Part shown: positions 1-11,516 of the stretch, one piece after another
Position numbering within the stretch: position 1 is the stretch's first letter
Layout of the letters: every line of letters starts with the position of its first letter
Program-made: the position numbers and the translations under genes
DNA from: Rhyzopertha dominica
Lineage: Eukaryota > Arthropoda > Insecta > Coleoptera > Bostrichidae
Direction: 5' to 3'
DNA: 64,000 nucleotides
Assembly (NCBI GenBank): GCA_025024175.1
Contig: QCXZ01000086.1
Coordinates: 12,676,245-12,740,244, forward strand
Notes under the pieces: generated by a model
What the model was told of the DNA's origin: nothing
The model's database searches: none
The model's input: the letters and a program-made list of their open reading frames with translations, nothing else

Positions 1-3000
1 TCATTCTTAGTAGGTTATTAGATAGTCACGAGAAAAGCAATATTTCAAAATATAAGCAAATTTAGGGGAGACCAGGGCATTTCCACCCCCTGAAGAATTT
101 AAAAATTCGTAGCTCCCGTACCAAGCTTTGTTACACTTTCATACTCAGTAGGTTATTAGGTAGTCATGAGAAAAGCAATATTTCAAAATATACACAAATT
201 CGTTAGGGGAGATCAGGTCGTTTCCATCCCCTAAAGAATTTAAAAATTCGTAGCTCCCGTCCCAAGCTTTGTTACACTTTCATACTCAGTAGGTTATTAG
301 GTAGTCATGAGAAAAGCAATATTTCAAAATATAAACAAATTCGTTAGGGGAGACCAGGTCGTTTCCACCCCCTAAAGAATTTAAAAATTCGTAGCTCCCG
401 TCCCAAGCTTTGTTACACTTTCATACTCAGTAGGTTATTAGGTAGTCATGAGAAAAGCAATATTTCAAAATATAAACAAATTCGTTAGGGGAGACCAGGT
501 CGTTTCCACCCCCTGAAGAATTTAAAAATTCGTAGCTCCCGTACCAAGCTTTGTTACACTTTCATACTCAGTAGGTTATTAGGTAGTCATGAGAAAAGCA
601 ATATTTCAAAATATAAACAAATTCGTTAGGGGAGACCAGGTCGTTTCCACCCCCTAAAGAATTTAAAAATTCGTAGCTCCCGTCCCAAGCTTTGTTACAC
701 TTTCATACTCAGTAGGTTATTAGGTAGTCATGAGAAAAGCAATATTTCAAAATATAAACAAATTCGTTAGGGGAGACCAGGTCGTTTCCACCCCCTGAAG
801 AATTTAAAAATTCGTAGCTCCCGTACCAAGCTTTGTTACACTTTCATACTCAGTAGGTTATTAGGTAGTCATAAGAAAAGCAATATTTCAAAATATAAAC
901 AAATTCGTTAGGGGAGACCAGGTCGTTTCCACCCCCTAAAGAATTTAAAAATTCGTAGCTCCCGTCCCAAGCTTTGTTACACTTTCATACTCAGTAGGTT
1001 ATTAGGTAGTCATGAGAAAAGCAATATTTCAAAATATAAACAAATTCGTTAGGGGAGACCAGGTCGTTTCCACCCCCTGAAGAATTTAAAAATTCGTAGC
1101 TCCCGTACCAAGCTTTGTTACACTTTCATACCCAGTAGGTTATTAGGTAGTCATGAGAAAAGCAATATTTCAAAATATAAACAAATTCGTTAGGGGAGAC
1201 CCCCTGAAGAATTTAAAAATTCGTAGCTCCCGTACCAAGCTTTGTTACACTTTCATACTCAGTAGGTTATTAAATAGTCACGAGAAAAGCAATATTTCAA
1301 AATATGAATAAGTTCTTTAGGGGAGACCGGGTCGTTTCTACCCCTTGAAGAATTTAAAAATTCGTAGCTCCCGTACCAAGCTTTGTTACACTTTCATACT
1401 CAGTAGGTTATTAGGTAGTCATGAGAAAAGCAATATTTCAAAATATAAACAAATTCGTTAGGGGAGACCAGGTCGTTTCCACCCCCTGAAGAATTTAAAA
1501 AATTCGTAGCTCCCGTACCAAGCTTTGTTACACTTTCATACTCAGTAGGTTATTAGGTAGTCATGAGAAAAGCAATATTTCAAAATATAAACAAATTCGT
1601 TAGGGGAGACCAGGTCGTTTCCACCCCCTGAAGAATTTAAAAATTCGTAGCTCCCGTACCAAGCTTTGTTACACTTTCATACTCAGTAGGTTATTAGGTA
1701 GTCATGAGAAAAGCAATATTTCAAAATATAAACAAATTCGTTAGGGGAGACCAGGTCGTTTCCACCCCCTGAAGAATTTAAAAATTCGTAGCTCCCGTAC
1801 CAAGCTTTGTTACACTTTCATACTCAGTAGGTTANTAGGTAGTCATGAGAAAAGCAATATTTCAAAATATACACAAATTCGTTAGGGGAGACCAGGTCGT
1901 TTCCACCCCCTAAAGAATTTAAAAATTCGTAGCTCCCGTCCCAAGCTTTGTTACACTTTCATACTCAGTAGGTTATTAGGTAGTCATGAGAAAAGCAATA
2001 TTTCAAAATATAAACAAATTCGTTAGGGGAGACNAGGTCGTTTCCACCCCCTNAAGAATTTAAAAATTCGTAGCTCCCGTACCAAGATTTGTTACACTTT
2101 CATACTCAGTAGGTTATTAGGTAGTCATGAGAAAAGCAATATTTCAAAATATANACAAATTCGTTAGGGGAGACCAGGTCGTTTCCACCCCCTAAAGGAT
2201 TTAAAAATTCGTAGCTCCCGTCCCAAGCTTTGTTACACTTTNATACTCAGTAGGTTATTAGGTAGTCATGAGAAAAGCAATATTTCAAAATATAAACAAA
2301 TTCGTTAGGGGAGACCAGGTCGTTTCCACCCCCTGAAGAATTTAAAAATTCGTAGCTCCCGTACCAAGCTTTGTTACACTTTCATACTCAGTAGGTTATT
2401 AGGTAGTCATGAGAAAAGCAATATTTCAAAATATAAACAAATTCGTTAGGGGAGACCAGGTCGTTTCCACCCCCTGAAGAATTTAAAAATTCGTAGCTCC
2501 CGTNCCAAGCTTTGTTACACTTTCATACTCAGTAGGTTATTAGGTAGTCATGAGAAAGGCAATATTTCAAAATATAAACAAATTCGTTAGGGGAGACCAG
2601 GTCGTTTCCACCCCCTGAAGAATTTAAAAATTCGTAGCTCCCGTACCAAGCTTTGTTACACTTTCATACTCAGTAGGTTATTAGGTAGTCATGAGAAAAG
2701 CAATATTTAAAAATATAAACAAATTCGTTAGGGGAGACCCCCTGAAGAATTTAAAAATTCGTAGCTCCCGTACCAAGCTTTGTTACACTTTCATACTCAG
2801 TAGGTTATTAAATAGTCACGAGAAAAGCAATATTTCAAAATATGAATAAGTTCTTTAGGGGAGGCCGGGTCGTTTCTACCCCCTGAAGAATTTAAAAATT
2901 CGTAGCTCCCGTACCAAGCTTTGTTACACTTTCATACTCAGTAGGTTATTAGGTAGTCATGAGAAAAGCAATATTTCAAAATATAAACAAATTCGTTAGG

Positions 3001-3563
3001 GGAGACCAGGTCGTTTCCACCCCCTGAAGAATTTAAAAATTCGTAGCTCCCGTACCAAGCTTTGTTACACTTTCATACTCAGTAAGTTATTAGGTAGTCA
3101 TGAGAAAAGCAATATTTCAAAATATAAACAAATTCGTTAGGGGAGACCAGGTCGTTTCCACCCCCTGAAAAATTTAAAAATTCGTAGCTCCCCGTCCCAA
3201 GCTTTGTTACACTTTCATACTCAGTAGGTTATTAGGTAGTCATGAGAAAAGCAATATTTCAAAATATAAACAAATTCGTTAGGGGAGACCAGGTCGTTTC
3301 CACCCCCTGAAGAATTTAAAAATTCGTAGCTCCCGTCCCAAGCTTTGTTACACTTTCGTACTCAGTAGGTTATTAGGTAGTCATGAGAAAAGCAATATTT
3401 CAAAATATAAACAAATTCGTTAGNGGAGACCGGGTCGTTTCCACCCCCCGAAGAATTAAAAAAATCGTAGCTGCCGTACCAAAGTTTGTTACACTTTCAT
3501 ACTCAGTAGGTTATTAGATAGTCATGAAAAAAGCAATATTTCAAAATATGAACAAATTCGCAA
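1..3563 (+). repeat. Left arm of Foldback element FB1: 141-bp tandem satellite, about 25 copies
   Basis: A tandem array with a 141-bp period; the motif ATACTCAGTA recurs at 141, 282, 423 and 564. Each unit contains GGGGAGACCAGGTCGTTTCC followed by a C-run, then AAGAATTTAAAAATTCGTAG, the HindIII-like AAGCTTTGTTACACTTTC, and AGAAAAGCAATATTTCAAAA. Two unit types (CTGAAGAA with GTACCAAG, and CTAAAGAA with GTCCCAAG) alternate in part of the array. The same unit occurs inverted at 6425-7605, so this is one arm of a long inverted repeat and not free satellite. The first unit carries the variant TCATTCTTAG, also found in the outermost unit of the right arm, so the element edge is probably just outside base 1. 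Confidence 0.93.
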
Positions 3564-3660
3564 GTACCAAAGTTTCAACACATGATCAATGTCATTATGA
3601 AAGGTGGGGTTATTTTTAGCTTAAGGACAGCTTTTTTATCTGTAGAATACTAGTTCATTT
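3564..3660. other. Spacer between satellite arm and transposase gene
   Basis: About 100 bases with no repeat unit and no reading frame. On the minus strand this is the 3' flank of the transposase/protease gene. Confidence 0.5.
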
Positions 3661-3984
3661 TTATACCAATAATTTTGGGCTATTATCTAATTGCTTATGG
3701 ACTTCATCTAGTGTATAGGGGCTCGGATATTCAACATATTCAAAGTGTTCAATGCGAGAAACTGCTCTGTAAATATCCTCTATGTCATCGGTTTCGCTAT
3801 ACCCATAATACTTTCGTATTATTTTATCGTTCATTATAGGTAATAATACATAAACTGCATATTCATTGTCGGAACTGTTTAGCTTTAAGTGTTTTATTAT
3901 ATATTCACAGACTTTTGTAGATACTATAACAGACAGGAAAGGTGTACATACTATAGTCCCATTTCATATGTGTTTTGTGGTCTT
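3661..3984 (-). pseudogene. C-terminal tail segment of the FB1 transposase/protease gene
   Basis: An open minus-strand stretch ending at the TAA at 3661-3663. It is acidic and tyrosine-rich; for example it reads YGYSETDDIEDIYRAVSRIE. It lies in the same reading frame as the upstream protease and transposase segments, separated only by stop codons near 3985 and at 4042. It may be the tail of the same polyprotein or a second small product. I do not recognise a domain. The composition and frame agreement make it coding-like. Confidence 0.45.
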
Positions 3985-4041
3985 TTATAGCGTAAAATCT
4001 TTCGCTTTCGCTGTTGGTGCAACGTGTTTAATAAATCTTTT

Positions 4042-4584
4042 TTAAATTTTTTTCGTAATGAAGAATAAAGGATTCGATTTCGATATCATCCGAATGCAAC
4101 GGATAGATGTTGTTGTATTATTTGTGAAGTCGGTAATGTTATTAGATTTTGATATTATAAAGATATAATACATCACATATATTCCGCAATTAACATTATC
4201 GCTTTGTTGTTGTTGTGGAATGCCGTTAACGGTAGTGAACTTCCATTTTCTAATATTCAACCATTCTTCTCGCTGCATCCTATCGCGTGCTGTAAAGAAT
4301 CTTTTGATTTTTTTGAAAATTGATTCTTCCGACAAGTAATAATTCTGGGAGGGATTAAGGACATAAACAGACTTTGTACTAAGATCTAGTAGAAGTAAAA
4401 TCCAGTGATTATTATTAATTAAATGTGGCATGACGATACATTTAACACCGACGAAACTTTTCTGTAGAGGCACAGATTTTGTAAAGCTTTTGCCTTCGGT
4501 TTCAAATATTAAATGTACAGATACAGTATCTATATAGTAAACATCAGGTCGGTTTTTAAATAATGTGTATGACAGCGCATCTAT
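4042..4584 (-). pseudogene. Ulp1-type (C48) cysteine protease domain of the FB1 transposon
   Basis: Frame is open from just after the TGA at 4585-4587 down to the TAA at 4042. Family features visible: the catalytic His in NNNHWILLLLDL, a strand with NPSQ where the family usually has Asp (here Asn), and the Gln/Cys motif near QQQQSDNVNCGIYVMYYI, in which Cys is the nucleophile. This matches the SUMO-protease fold (peptidase C48) often carried by MULE-type transposons. It is in exactly the same frame as the transposase upstream, so it was probably the C-terminal domain of one fused protein, now cut off by a TGA. The 3' part after NNTTT loses resemblance. I infer it is inactive because of the Asp-to-Asn change and the stop. 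Confidence 0.75.
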
Positions 4585-5979
4585 TCAGTAGTCTGACGCC
4601 CAACGCTCATTTGAATTCAAATTGAAATTACACTTGTTGTATTTGGAAACTAGCGTAGCATAGTCCGAACTGCACAATTTTATGGTGTTTCCGAGATAGC
4701 TGTACCTGCCAACCACAAACTTACTCTTTAAAGCTAACTCGGTATAATAGTTGTTGCTGTAAAATAAACCATTTGATAGTGCATTTTCAGACGCTTTTTC
4801 CTCAATTGCATTAGCACTTTCGGTAGCAGCTACTCCCTGCTCCGGGTCAGTTTTTGATAGTTCAGCATCCGAATGGACCTTGCTGCCATTTTTTTGCAAA
4901 TTAGACCTTTCGACTACCTTAGGGCTTAAGCCCTTTGCTTCCGAGTTGTTCTTTTCGTCACTATCTAGAGATGCCTGGAGCTTATTTAGATGTTTTTTGT
5001 ACAAGTATCCACGTTTCTCTTTAGAAGATCTTCGCCACTGTTCTTTGGCTTTTGGAGCATCTATTTCGTGCCGCCCCTTATTTTTACATGTTTTTGGCGG
5101 GACTTTTTCAATTTGCAGTTCTGTTGCTTTTAATTCTGTGTTTAGTCTTTGCTGTAATTTTTCAACAAATCTTCCTAGTTTTGTACTGCCTTCTCCTCCA
5201 AGTACCTCCTTTTTTAAGATTTTATACCATGCCTCTACGTTTGAATTACTAAAACGACCAACCTCCAAAACGTTGCTCCAAAGTAGGGCGAAGGGCAAAA
5301 CTCTTTTTACAAGATATAAGCAAAAATCTTCGGAAAAATACGGATTTTTCTCCTTCTTGGATTCTTCACAATTTTCTGAAATATCTGCCACATTTGTTGA
5401 AATGTTGTCATATACCTTGAAAAAGTATATAAAAAAGGGTGATGTTATATATTCTCCCCGCACCTTCTCATCATCATCATCGTCTATGTCGTCATGGACG
5501 CAAGTAAGTACATCACGCGAGGCAGAAAGTACATCTGCGTTATCGTGTGATATTGCAGCTAGTTCTTTTATTGCTGCCTTTACATTATCGTTAAATGTTT
5601 TATTTAACAGCAGAATTACAATGTTACCAAAATTTGAAGTTAGATCTTCTAATGATGAACATTGTATCAGTACAGCAACTGCATCAATTATTACCTTCCG
5701 GTGAGCACTCTTTATTTTTATTTTCGACAGTCGGCTACAAATCATCTTAATGAAATGTGCACAGCATGATTTTAGTATTATAAGTTTCTGGAACCTGGAG
5801 TCGTCCAATTTATTTGTGAGATATTTATAGCACACTCTTAAATACGTATATAGTGTGATTTCATTAAAACCCTGACAAACAGATGTCATAAGTGCAAAAC
5901 TCCAATCTGTGACAATTACGTTAAATATTGGCCAAGTTTTGTTGCATTTTGTAGTAACGAAGTGCTTAAAGGACAACAA
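4585..5979 (-). pseudogene. MULE/Phantom (NOF-like) transposase, central and C-terminal part
   Basis: A 464-codon minus-strand frame. Near its start it has VIVTDWSFALM, which fits the second catalytic Asp of the MULE transposase core, then LKSCCAHFIKMICSRL (the conserved C/H block after it), and further on LPFALLWSNVLEVGRFSNSN followed by VEAWYKILKKEVLGG, typical of insect MULE proteins of the Phantom/NOF type. The last 150 residues are lysine-rich and charged, then run into the Ulp1 domain after a TGA at 4585. The N-terminal third, with the first catalytic Asp, is missing here but present inverted at 5975-6385. The overlapping plus-strand frame at 4880-5704 is a shadow. The assignment rests on motif recall, not a search. 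Confidence 0.78.
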
Positions 5980-6385
5980 AAAGGTCGTTATAGTAGAAGA
6001 ATCATGTCGTAAACAGGATTTAAGATCTCTATCCGTGTACCAAAAAGCTCGATCGGAAGTTCACGTAGAAGGAGATAAACACAAGGATCCATTTTTAGAC
6101 ATTCTAGTGAGATCTTTAGAAGAGCCTGATGATCAAAAGTATATTCAATTTCCAACTGCACGAACTCTTGTACATTTATTTTCAAAACGACAGGTTAAGC
6201 TTTTGGTGCCTAAACGGCGTAAGACTGTTGCATATTTTGATGCTACAGGTTCGGTAGTCAGGCCAAGTGAATATGACAAAGGTCGACGGGTACTGTATTA
6301 TTCTGTAGTTGTTAACACCAATCAGGCAGTAATTCCTATAGCTGAACTAATAAGTTCACGACATGATTCCGCAACTATCCGTTGT
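5975..6385 (+). pseudogene. Inverted N-terminal segment of the FB1 transposase
   Basis: Plus-strand coding of about 135 residues that ends in AYFDATGSVV, K/RRVLYYSVVV, then IPIAELISSRHDSATI. This is the block around the first catalytic Asp (FDATG) of MULE transposases, and it normally lies immediately before the VTDWS block found on the minus strand at 5979. The minus-strand remainder begins with SFKHFV, the expected continuation after SATI. A start codon with a short leader (MKNNGLIQN) remains in minus orientation at 6410. The simplest reading is that about 410 bases were inverted in place, breaking the gene. Confidence 0.75.
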
Positions 6386-6424
6386 TTTGGATTAATCCAT
6401 TATTCTTCATCTATCTATCTAATA

Positions 6425-7605
6425 GCCTACTGAGTATGAAAGTGTAACAAAGCTTGGTACGGCAGCTACGAATTTTTTAATTCTTCGAGGGGTGGAAACG
6501 ACCCGGTCTCCCCTAAGGAATTTGTTTATATTTTAAGATATTACTTTTCTCGTGACTACCTAATAACCTACTGAGTATGAAAGNGTAACAAAGCTTGGTA
6601 CGGGAGCTACGAATTTTTAAATTCTTCAGGGGGTGGAAACGACCTGGTCTCCTCTAACGAATGTGTTCATATTTTAAAATATTGCTTTTTTCATGACTAT
6701 CTAATAACCTACTGAGTATGAAAGTGTAACAAAGCTTGGTACGGCAGCTACGAATTTTTTAATTCTTCGGGGGGTGGAAACGACCCGGTCTCCCTTAACG
6801 AATTTGTTCATATTTTTAAATATTGCTTTTTTAGTGACTATCTAATAACCTATTGAGTATGAAAGTGTAACAAAGCTTGGTACGTCAGCTACGAATTTTT
6901 TAATTCTTCGGGGGGTGGAAACGACCCGGTCTCCCCTAACGAATTTGTTTATATTTTGAGATATTGCTTTTCTCGTGACTATCTAATAATCAACTGAGTA
7001 TGAAAGTGTAACAAAGCTTGGTACGGAAGCTACGAATTTTTTAATTCTTCAGGGGGTAGAAACGACCCGGTCTTCCCTAACGAATTTGTTCATATTTTGN
7101 AATATTGCTTTTCTCGTGACTACCTAAACACCCACTAAGTATGAAAGTGTAACAAAGCTTGGTACGGGTGCTACGAATTTTTATTAAATTTTTCAGGGGG
7201 TGGAAACGACCTGGTCTCCCCTAACGAATTTGTTTATATTTTGAAATATTGCTTTTCTCGTGACTATNTAATAACCAACTGAGTATGAAAGTGTAACAAA
7301 GCTTGGTACGGAGGCTACGAATTTTTTAATTTTTCAGGGGGTGGAAACGACCTGGCCTCCCCTAACGAATTTGTTCATATTTTGAAATAGTGCTTTTCTC
7401 GTGACTACCTAATAACCTACTGAGTATGAAAGTGTAACAAAGCTTGGTACTGGTGCTATGAATTTTTAAATTTTTCAGGGGGTGGAAACGACCAGGTCTC
7501 CCTTAACTAATTTGTACACATTTTGAAATATTGCTTTTTACGTGACTATCTCATAACCTACTAAGAATGAATGTGTAACAAGGGTTGGTACGGTTGCCAA
7601 GATCT
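6425..7605 (-). repeat. Right arm of Foldback element FB1: inverted 141-bp satellite units
   Basis: Reverse complement of the unit at 1-3563, in 8-9 copies. The marker ACTGAGTATGAAAGTGTAAC recurs about every 141 bases (near 6430, 6571, 6712, 6854 and so on). Copies are more diverged from each other than on the left. The outermost unit (7540-7600) has the TCATTCTTAG variant and a terminal stretch ending near GTTGGTACGGTTGCCAAG. The arm begins only about 15 bases from the transposase start codon, so the promoter would have to lie in the satellite arm. Confidence 0.92.
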
Positions 7606-8512
7606 TTTTCGTTATTACGTACTAAATCTGGAGGTANAACAGCTTGNTCGTAGGTATTGCTTTAAATTTTAAACGGCCGTTCTTCATGGCCGAATGCCAA
7701 TATTTTATAAATTATACAATTTTAATTGTTGTAAATGTAGCTACATAATCTAAACGCTGTAACGGCTCTCGATATCGGCGAAGACAGGGTAGTCATTTGT
7801 TTGATTGTTTTGGGGCGGGGTGTTTTTTTCCGGGTTGTTTTTTATACGAGGCATAGAAATGTGACCATTACATGCTTATACTCAGTACCTAATCAAAAAT
7901 AGCTGTACCTTTCGCATAACTCTACTGCTAGTCCCTTAAATGCAATATTTGTTTGGTCCACTGTAAGATTTCGTTTTTCNTTTCTGTATTCGTTGCTGTC
8001 TTCAGCCACATGCTTCCAAAGACGATTGCTTGCCGCAAAATGCCGAACACCCCACTTTCAATCAGCCACCGGGAATAATTATCAATGACGTTTTATTTCT
8101 ATCACTGATTAATTTCTTTTATTTTGACACTAGCACCGCACACTAATATGGATTTTTCGTAGCTCTACCGAAATTAAAACATGTACAAATGGAATTAGAT
8201 GATATTATAAACGAAAAACGTAAACCTAGAAATCCACAACCCTAATCAAAAACAGATAGAACCTAGAGAAGAAGCATACTTTGAAATACTATGATTCACT
8301 AAAATTTTGGAACATAACAACTAACCGACTTTCAACTTGCTTTGCCAACAATTCTTTTATTACTTTCTCCCGCTTCGCTTTCTACAAGTTTTATTATTAT
8401 ATTCTCTCGATTTCCGCTATAAACTAACCTTGCCCTGATCTGACTAGCCCCCGGCCGACAAAGGGCTCCGACTTTCCAGGCAATTTCAACATTAACACCA
8501 CTCTCACTATTT
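7606..8512. other. No gene seen
   Basis: AT-rich flank to the right of FB1 with several ambiguous bases. No long frame, no repeat shared with the rest of the window that I could see. Confidence 0.5.
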
Positions 8513-9290
8513 TACTTCCACATCTAACGGATGGCACGTACTGTATCGCGAAAAAATTGTGTGTATGTGGTTTTGTGTGTGGACGCGATAACTGTCGAAA
8601 GATTTAACATATGAACTTGAAATTTGGCATACATATAAGTCTTAACTACCCAAAGCGACCTATTGTTTTTGGGGTAAGTAGGGTATAGGGGATGAAATTG
8701 GCGGTAACTACCCTTTTTGCAAATTTTTATATTGTTTTCGTTTTAGTATGTGATTAAAACTATAATTGCGAGTATTATTCGTGCCTATAAATTTTCGGTG
8801 CAACAAACTGTTTAGAAGATATTAGCAAAAAAAAGCGTCACTTAAAGAAAACGGTTTATCCTAAATATCTCCGAATATATTTAATATATTCAAAAAATGA
8901 AAATACCTTCAGATAGGAACTAAAATTTCTCGCAAAAGGTGTTATAAATTTTTTACAAAATATTGACATTTTCGAAATATTTCCAAAAAAACGTATTTTG
9001 GACCCTCTCTACATGATTTTTTTAAACTTTACTATTGTATAGAAAATCAAATTTCTGATCGAAATGCACTTTTGCAAATTTTTGTAATAATAATGAGTTA
9101 ATAATTTTCGAGTTATTTGGAAAAAAAACGATTTTAAAAATTTATGTATTTTGGCTAGTATCACGAGAATAGTTTGTCTTACAAAAAATGTGTAGAGAGA
9201 AAAAATGCTCAAAACCTCATTATTGATCGTATAATATAAGAAATAAAAGCGTAAATGTCATTTTGACAATTGGATGTGTAAGTATGGATT
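8513..9290 (+). mobile_element. Non-autonomous DNA element family M, copy A
   Basis: Shares long stretches with 57321-58138, including AACATATGAACTTGAAATTTGG, CTACCCAAAGCGACCTATTGTTT and GACAATTGGATGTG. A third, inverted partial copy lies at 36411-36915. The ends are inverted: TACTTCCACATC on the left and GATGTGTAAGTA on the right. There is no coding capacity, and there are many short A/T-rich direct repeats. I treat it as a MITE-like element of about 0.78 kb. The parent superfamily is not evident. Confidence 0.65.
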
Positions 9291-10577
9291 CAGTTTGCAC
9301 CGGTACAGAGGCAGTCTTAGCTCGCGCTCGCAAAGAGATTAACGTAACGCCATGAAAATAAATTGTGAATTTAATTCGACTTGGTCGTTTTACTTAACAC
9401 ACGCACACTCCCACAATTAGTTTTGAAAATATCGTCTGTGACAATATTAAAGAGCAATTATGTTGTACTCAGACTAAAGCGATTGGCAAACTATATACAC
9501 ATCAAGATCAGTAACGCTCAAATGACCTTGATATACGAGAACTTTTGGCTAGTTCTAATCTGTAGCAAAAAACTGCCATAAACACTAATTATAATTACTA
9601 TATATGTTATGGTATAATTTATGAATACCCCTATTGTTAATTGATTATGCAATTTACGCTTTACTTATTATTTTCAACAGGTGTCATATCTCCTTAGGTT
9701 AGCCTTCATGTGTGGTCTTTGGGAATAGTAAGCTATTGTTTGAAATATTGAAACTGTTTAACGAATTTGTCTTTCAGAATAGAGTCTAACACTAACCATC
9801 TTACTGTACACGTAAAGTTAGATCTCCGCTAATTTCGTAATCGTAAATTGCCATTCCTTCCGGTCGTATTGTAAATATTAACTTTCTAAATAAGTAATAA
9901 GTGTTCATTCGTGTGTGTGATTGAAAATAAAAGTTTTTTTAAAACATTTTAATTTTACGCATGTCGTAAAATATATACCAAACAGTAAATTGTTTCGATA
10001 TGGTTAGGTTATGTCATATTTACTATTTCAGAATTCTTTAATTTGTTTTTGAAAGGATCGTCCTTGTTGATTGCTGACTTTGCAATTGTTTTGAACGAAC
10101 CAAACTGCTAAAATGCATTAATCTCGACGCACGGTGAGAAAAAATAATAATGTGGGCCTTCAAAAATATTAGGTATTGGTTAACGCTGTTCGAAACAGAA
10201 CGTAATAACGGCTTTAGTTGCAAAGGTATGTCATAGAAAGGAAAAGATCTCACATGATCAGAAAAGTACTAGAGCAAATTATACAGGGTGTTTACACTAA
10301 CGGACTACAATAGCCAACTTTTTTATGCGAAAGTGTAGAATGGTGGTTCAATGGTAAATTTTCTTATTTTTTCGAGAAGAATTTCGTGGTAATGACTAGA
10401 AAACGATCGCGTATGAATTGGCGTTGCAACTTTACTACTTTAATTGGAACGACCCCATTATGAATAGCGTATTTGATAAAGCACATGTGTTATATATCAC
10501 TCACAGGCAGTAGCTTTCCGAAAATGACATAAATGAATAGTAAACACCAGTTTGAAGTGTTGACATAAAAAGAGATT
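9291..10577. other. No gene recognised; possible element terminus at 10286
   Basis: AT-rich, only short frames. At 10286 the sequence TACAGGGTGTTTACACTAACGG resembles the CAGGGTGT-type ends common in arthropod DNA transposons. I found no matching inverted end nearby. Confidence 0.4.
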
Positions 10578-10960
10578 TTCTTTTACGAGTTTTCACTGAA
10601 TATCCTGGCATGCAGTATATTGGCTGGCTACTAAACTGGTGGATGACATCTGAGCATGACTGGTAGGATTAGAGAGGTATTCCAGAACTGCAGAGTGATA
10701 TCAGTCTTCATTGAATATCCTCGCATGTAGTATACTGGATTGCTATTAAACTGGTAAATGATATGTCAAAGCTTGGTTGATAGTGTTAAAGACGCAGTGG
10801 CGGCTCGTGCTTTAATGTCAGAGGAGGTGCGTAAACATAAATACTAACTAACTTAACACCTAACCTAAAAAACCTGCCTGATGACCAGAAAGGGAGGGCA
10901 CGTCAAAATGGTTGATTGACGTCAATCAATGTCAAAATGCTTCTGGTATACCCTCCATTG
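10578..10960 (+). repeat. Dispersed repeat R, copy 1 (with a hAT-like terminus)
   Basis: About 370 bases closely repeated at 24500-24830. It contains an internal duplication of TGAATATCCTCGCATG followed by a GTAGTATACTGG-like stretch, spaced about 110 bases. At 10796 CAGTGGCGGCTCGTGCTTTA looks like the terminal inverted repeat start of ZMYM-type hAT elements, and a hAT pseudogene follows, so R straddles a transposon edge. The second copy has CAGTGGCAGGTCGTGC at the equivalent place. Confidence 0.6.
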
Positions 10961-11089
10961 AATTGAAAGTAACAAAAGTCTCACAGCACGAAGCACCTTA
11001 CTTAGGAACACAAGCAACAAGGCTAGAGATAGTACATTTATACCAAGTCATCCACCGCACCATTACGAAATTATAAGTTTAGTCTTTAA

Positions 11090-11516
11090 ATACAAAGTCC
11101 AGGCGTCTAATTTTAATGAAACAAATTTGTCTAGGACTTTCCCATCAAGATTCTCTATTTCGTGCACGATTTATTGACATCATCGCCAATGTATTTAGCC
11201 TTTCTTTCGTCATTGAATTTTTTAGAAACGGCTTCACTTCCTTAATGTGGAAAATCAACGTTCAGCTTCAGCGGTATGCTTGGGGGTTGTTAGAATAGTT
11301 TTTATCAGCTTTACAATTTTCGAAAAAGTGGTTTATAGTTCATTTTCACGATAAACTGTGAAATGTTAGCAGCACCTTCTATTTGAAAAGAATCGGGCCG
11401 CGAATGGATAATTTCTAATTCTGTTCTTAGCGGTTCTTTTTCCAACATTATATATGCTTTGCAAATATTACTAAATTTGTCTCATGGAAAATTTCTCTAA
11501 TATCTTGTACTGTTAC
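11090..11516 (-). pseudogene. ZMYM/TTF-type hAT transposase, C-terminal fragment
   Basis: The minus strand, with several stops and frameshifts, reads TPKHTAEAER, FSTL, then KPFLKNSMTKERLNTLAMMSIN. That is the hAT C-terminal dimerisation block of the ZMYM-like (TTF-type) family. Upstream coding continues to 11516, where the BEL/Pao element A interrupts it, and resumes at 23587 on the far side of that element. It is clearly dead. Confidence 0.65.
11512..11516. repeat. Target-site duplication (GTTAC), left copy, of BEL/Pao element A
   Basis: GTTAC precedes the left LTR; GTTAC also follows the right LTR at 23587-23591. The interrupted hAT reading frame continues across the two copies, which supports the duplication. 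Confidence 0.7.

Noticed and set aside
1..3563. CRISPR array or host centromeric satellite
   Set aside because: No repeat-spacer pattern (whole 141-bp unit is repeated), and the unit is inverted on the far side of a transposase, which fits a transposon arm better than a centromere.
4880..5704. 274-codon plus-strand frame
   Set aside because: Shadow of the minus-strand transposase, which has the recognisable motifs.
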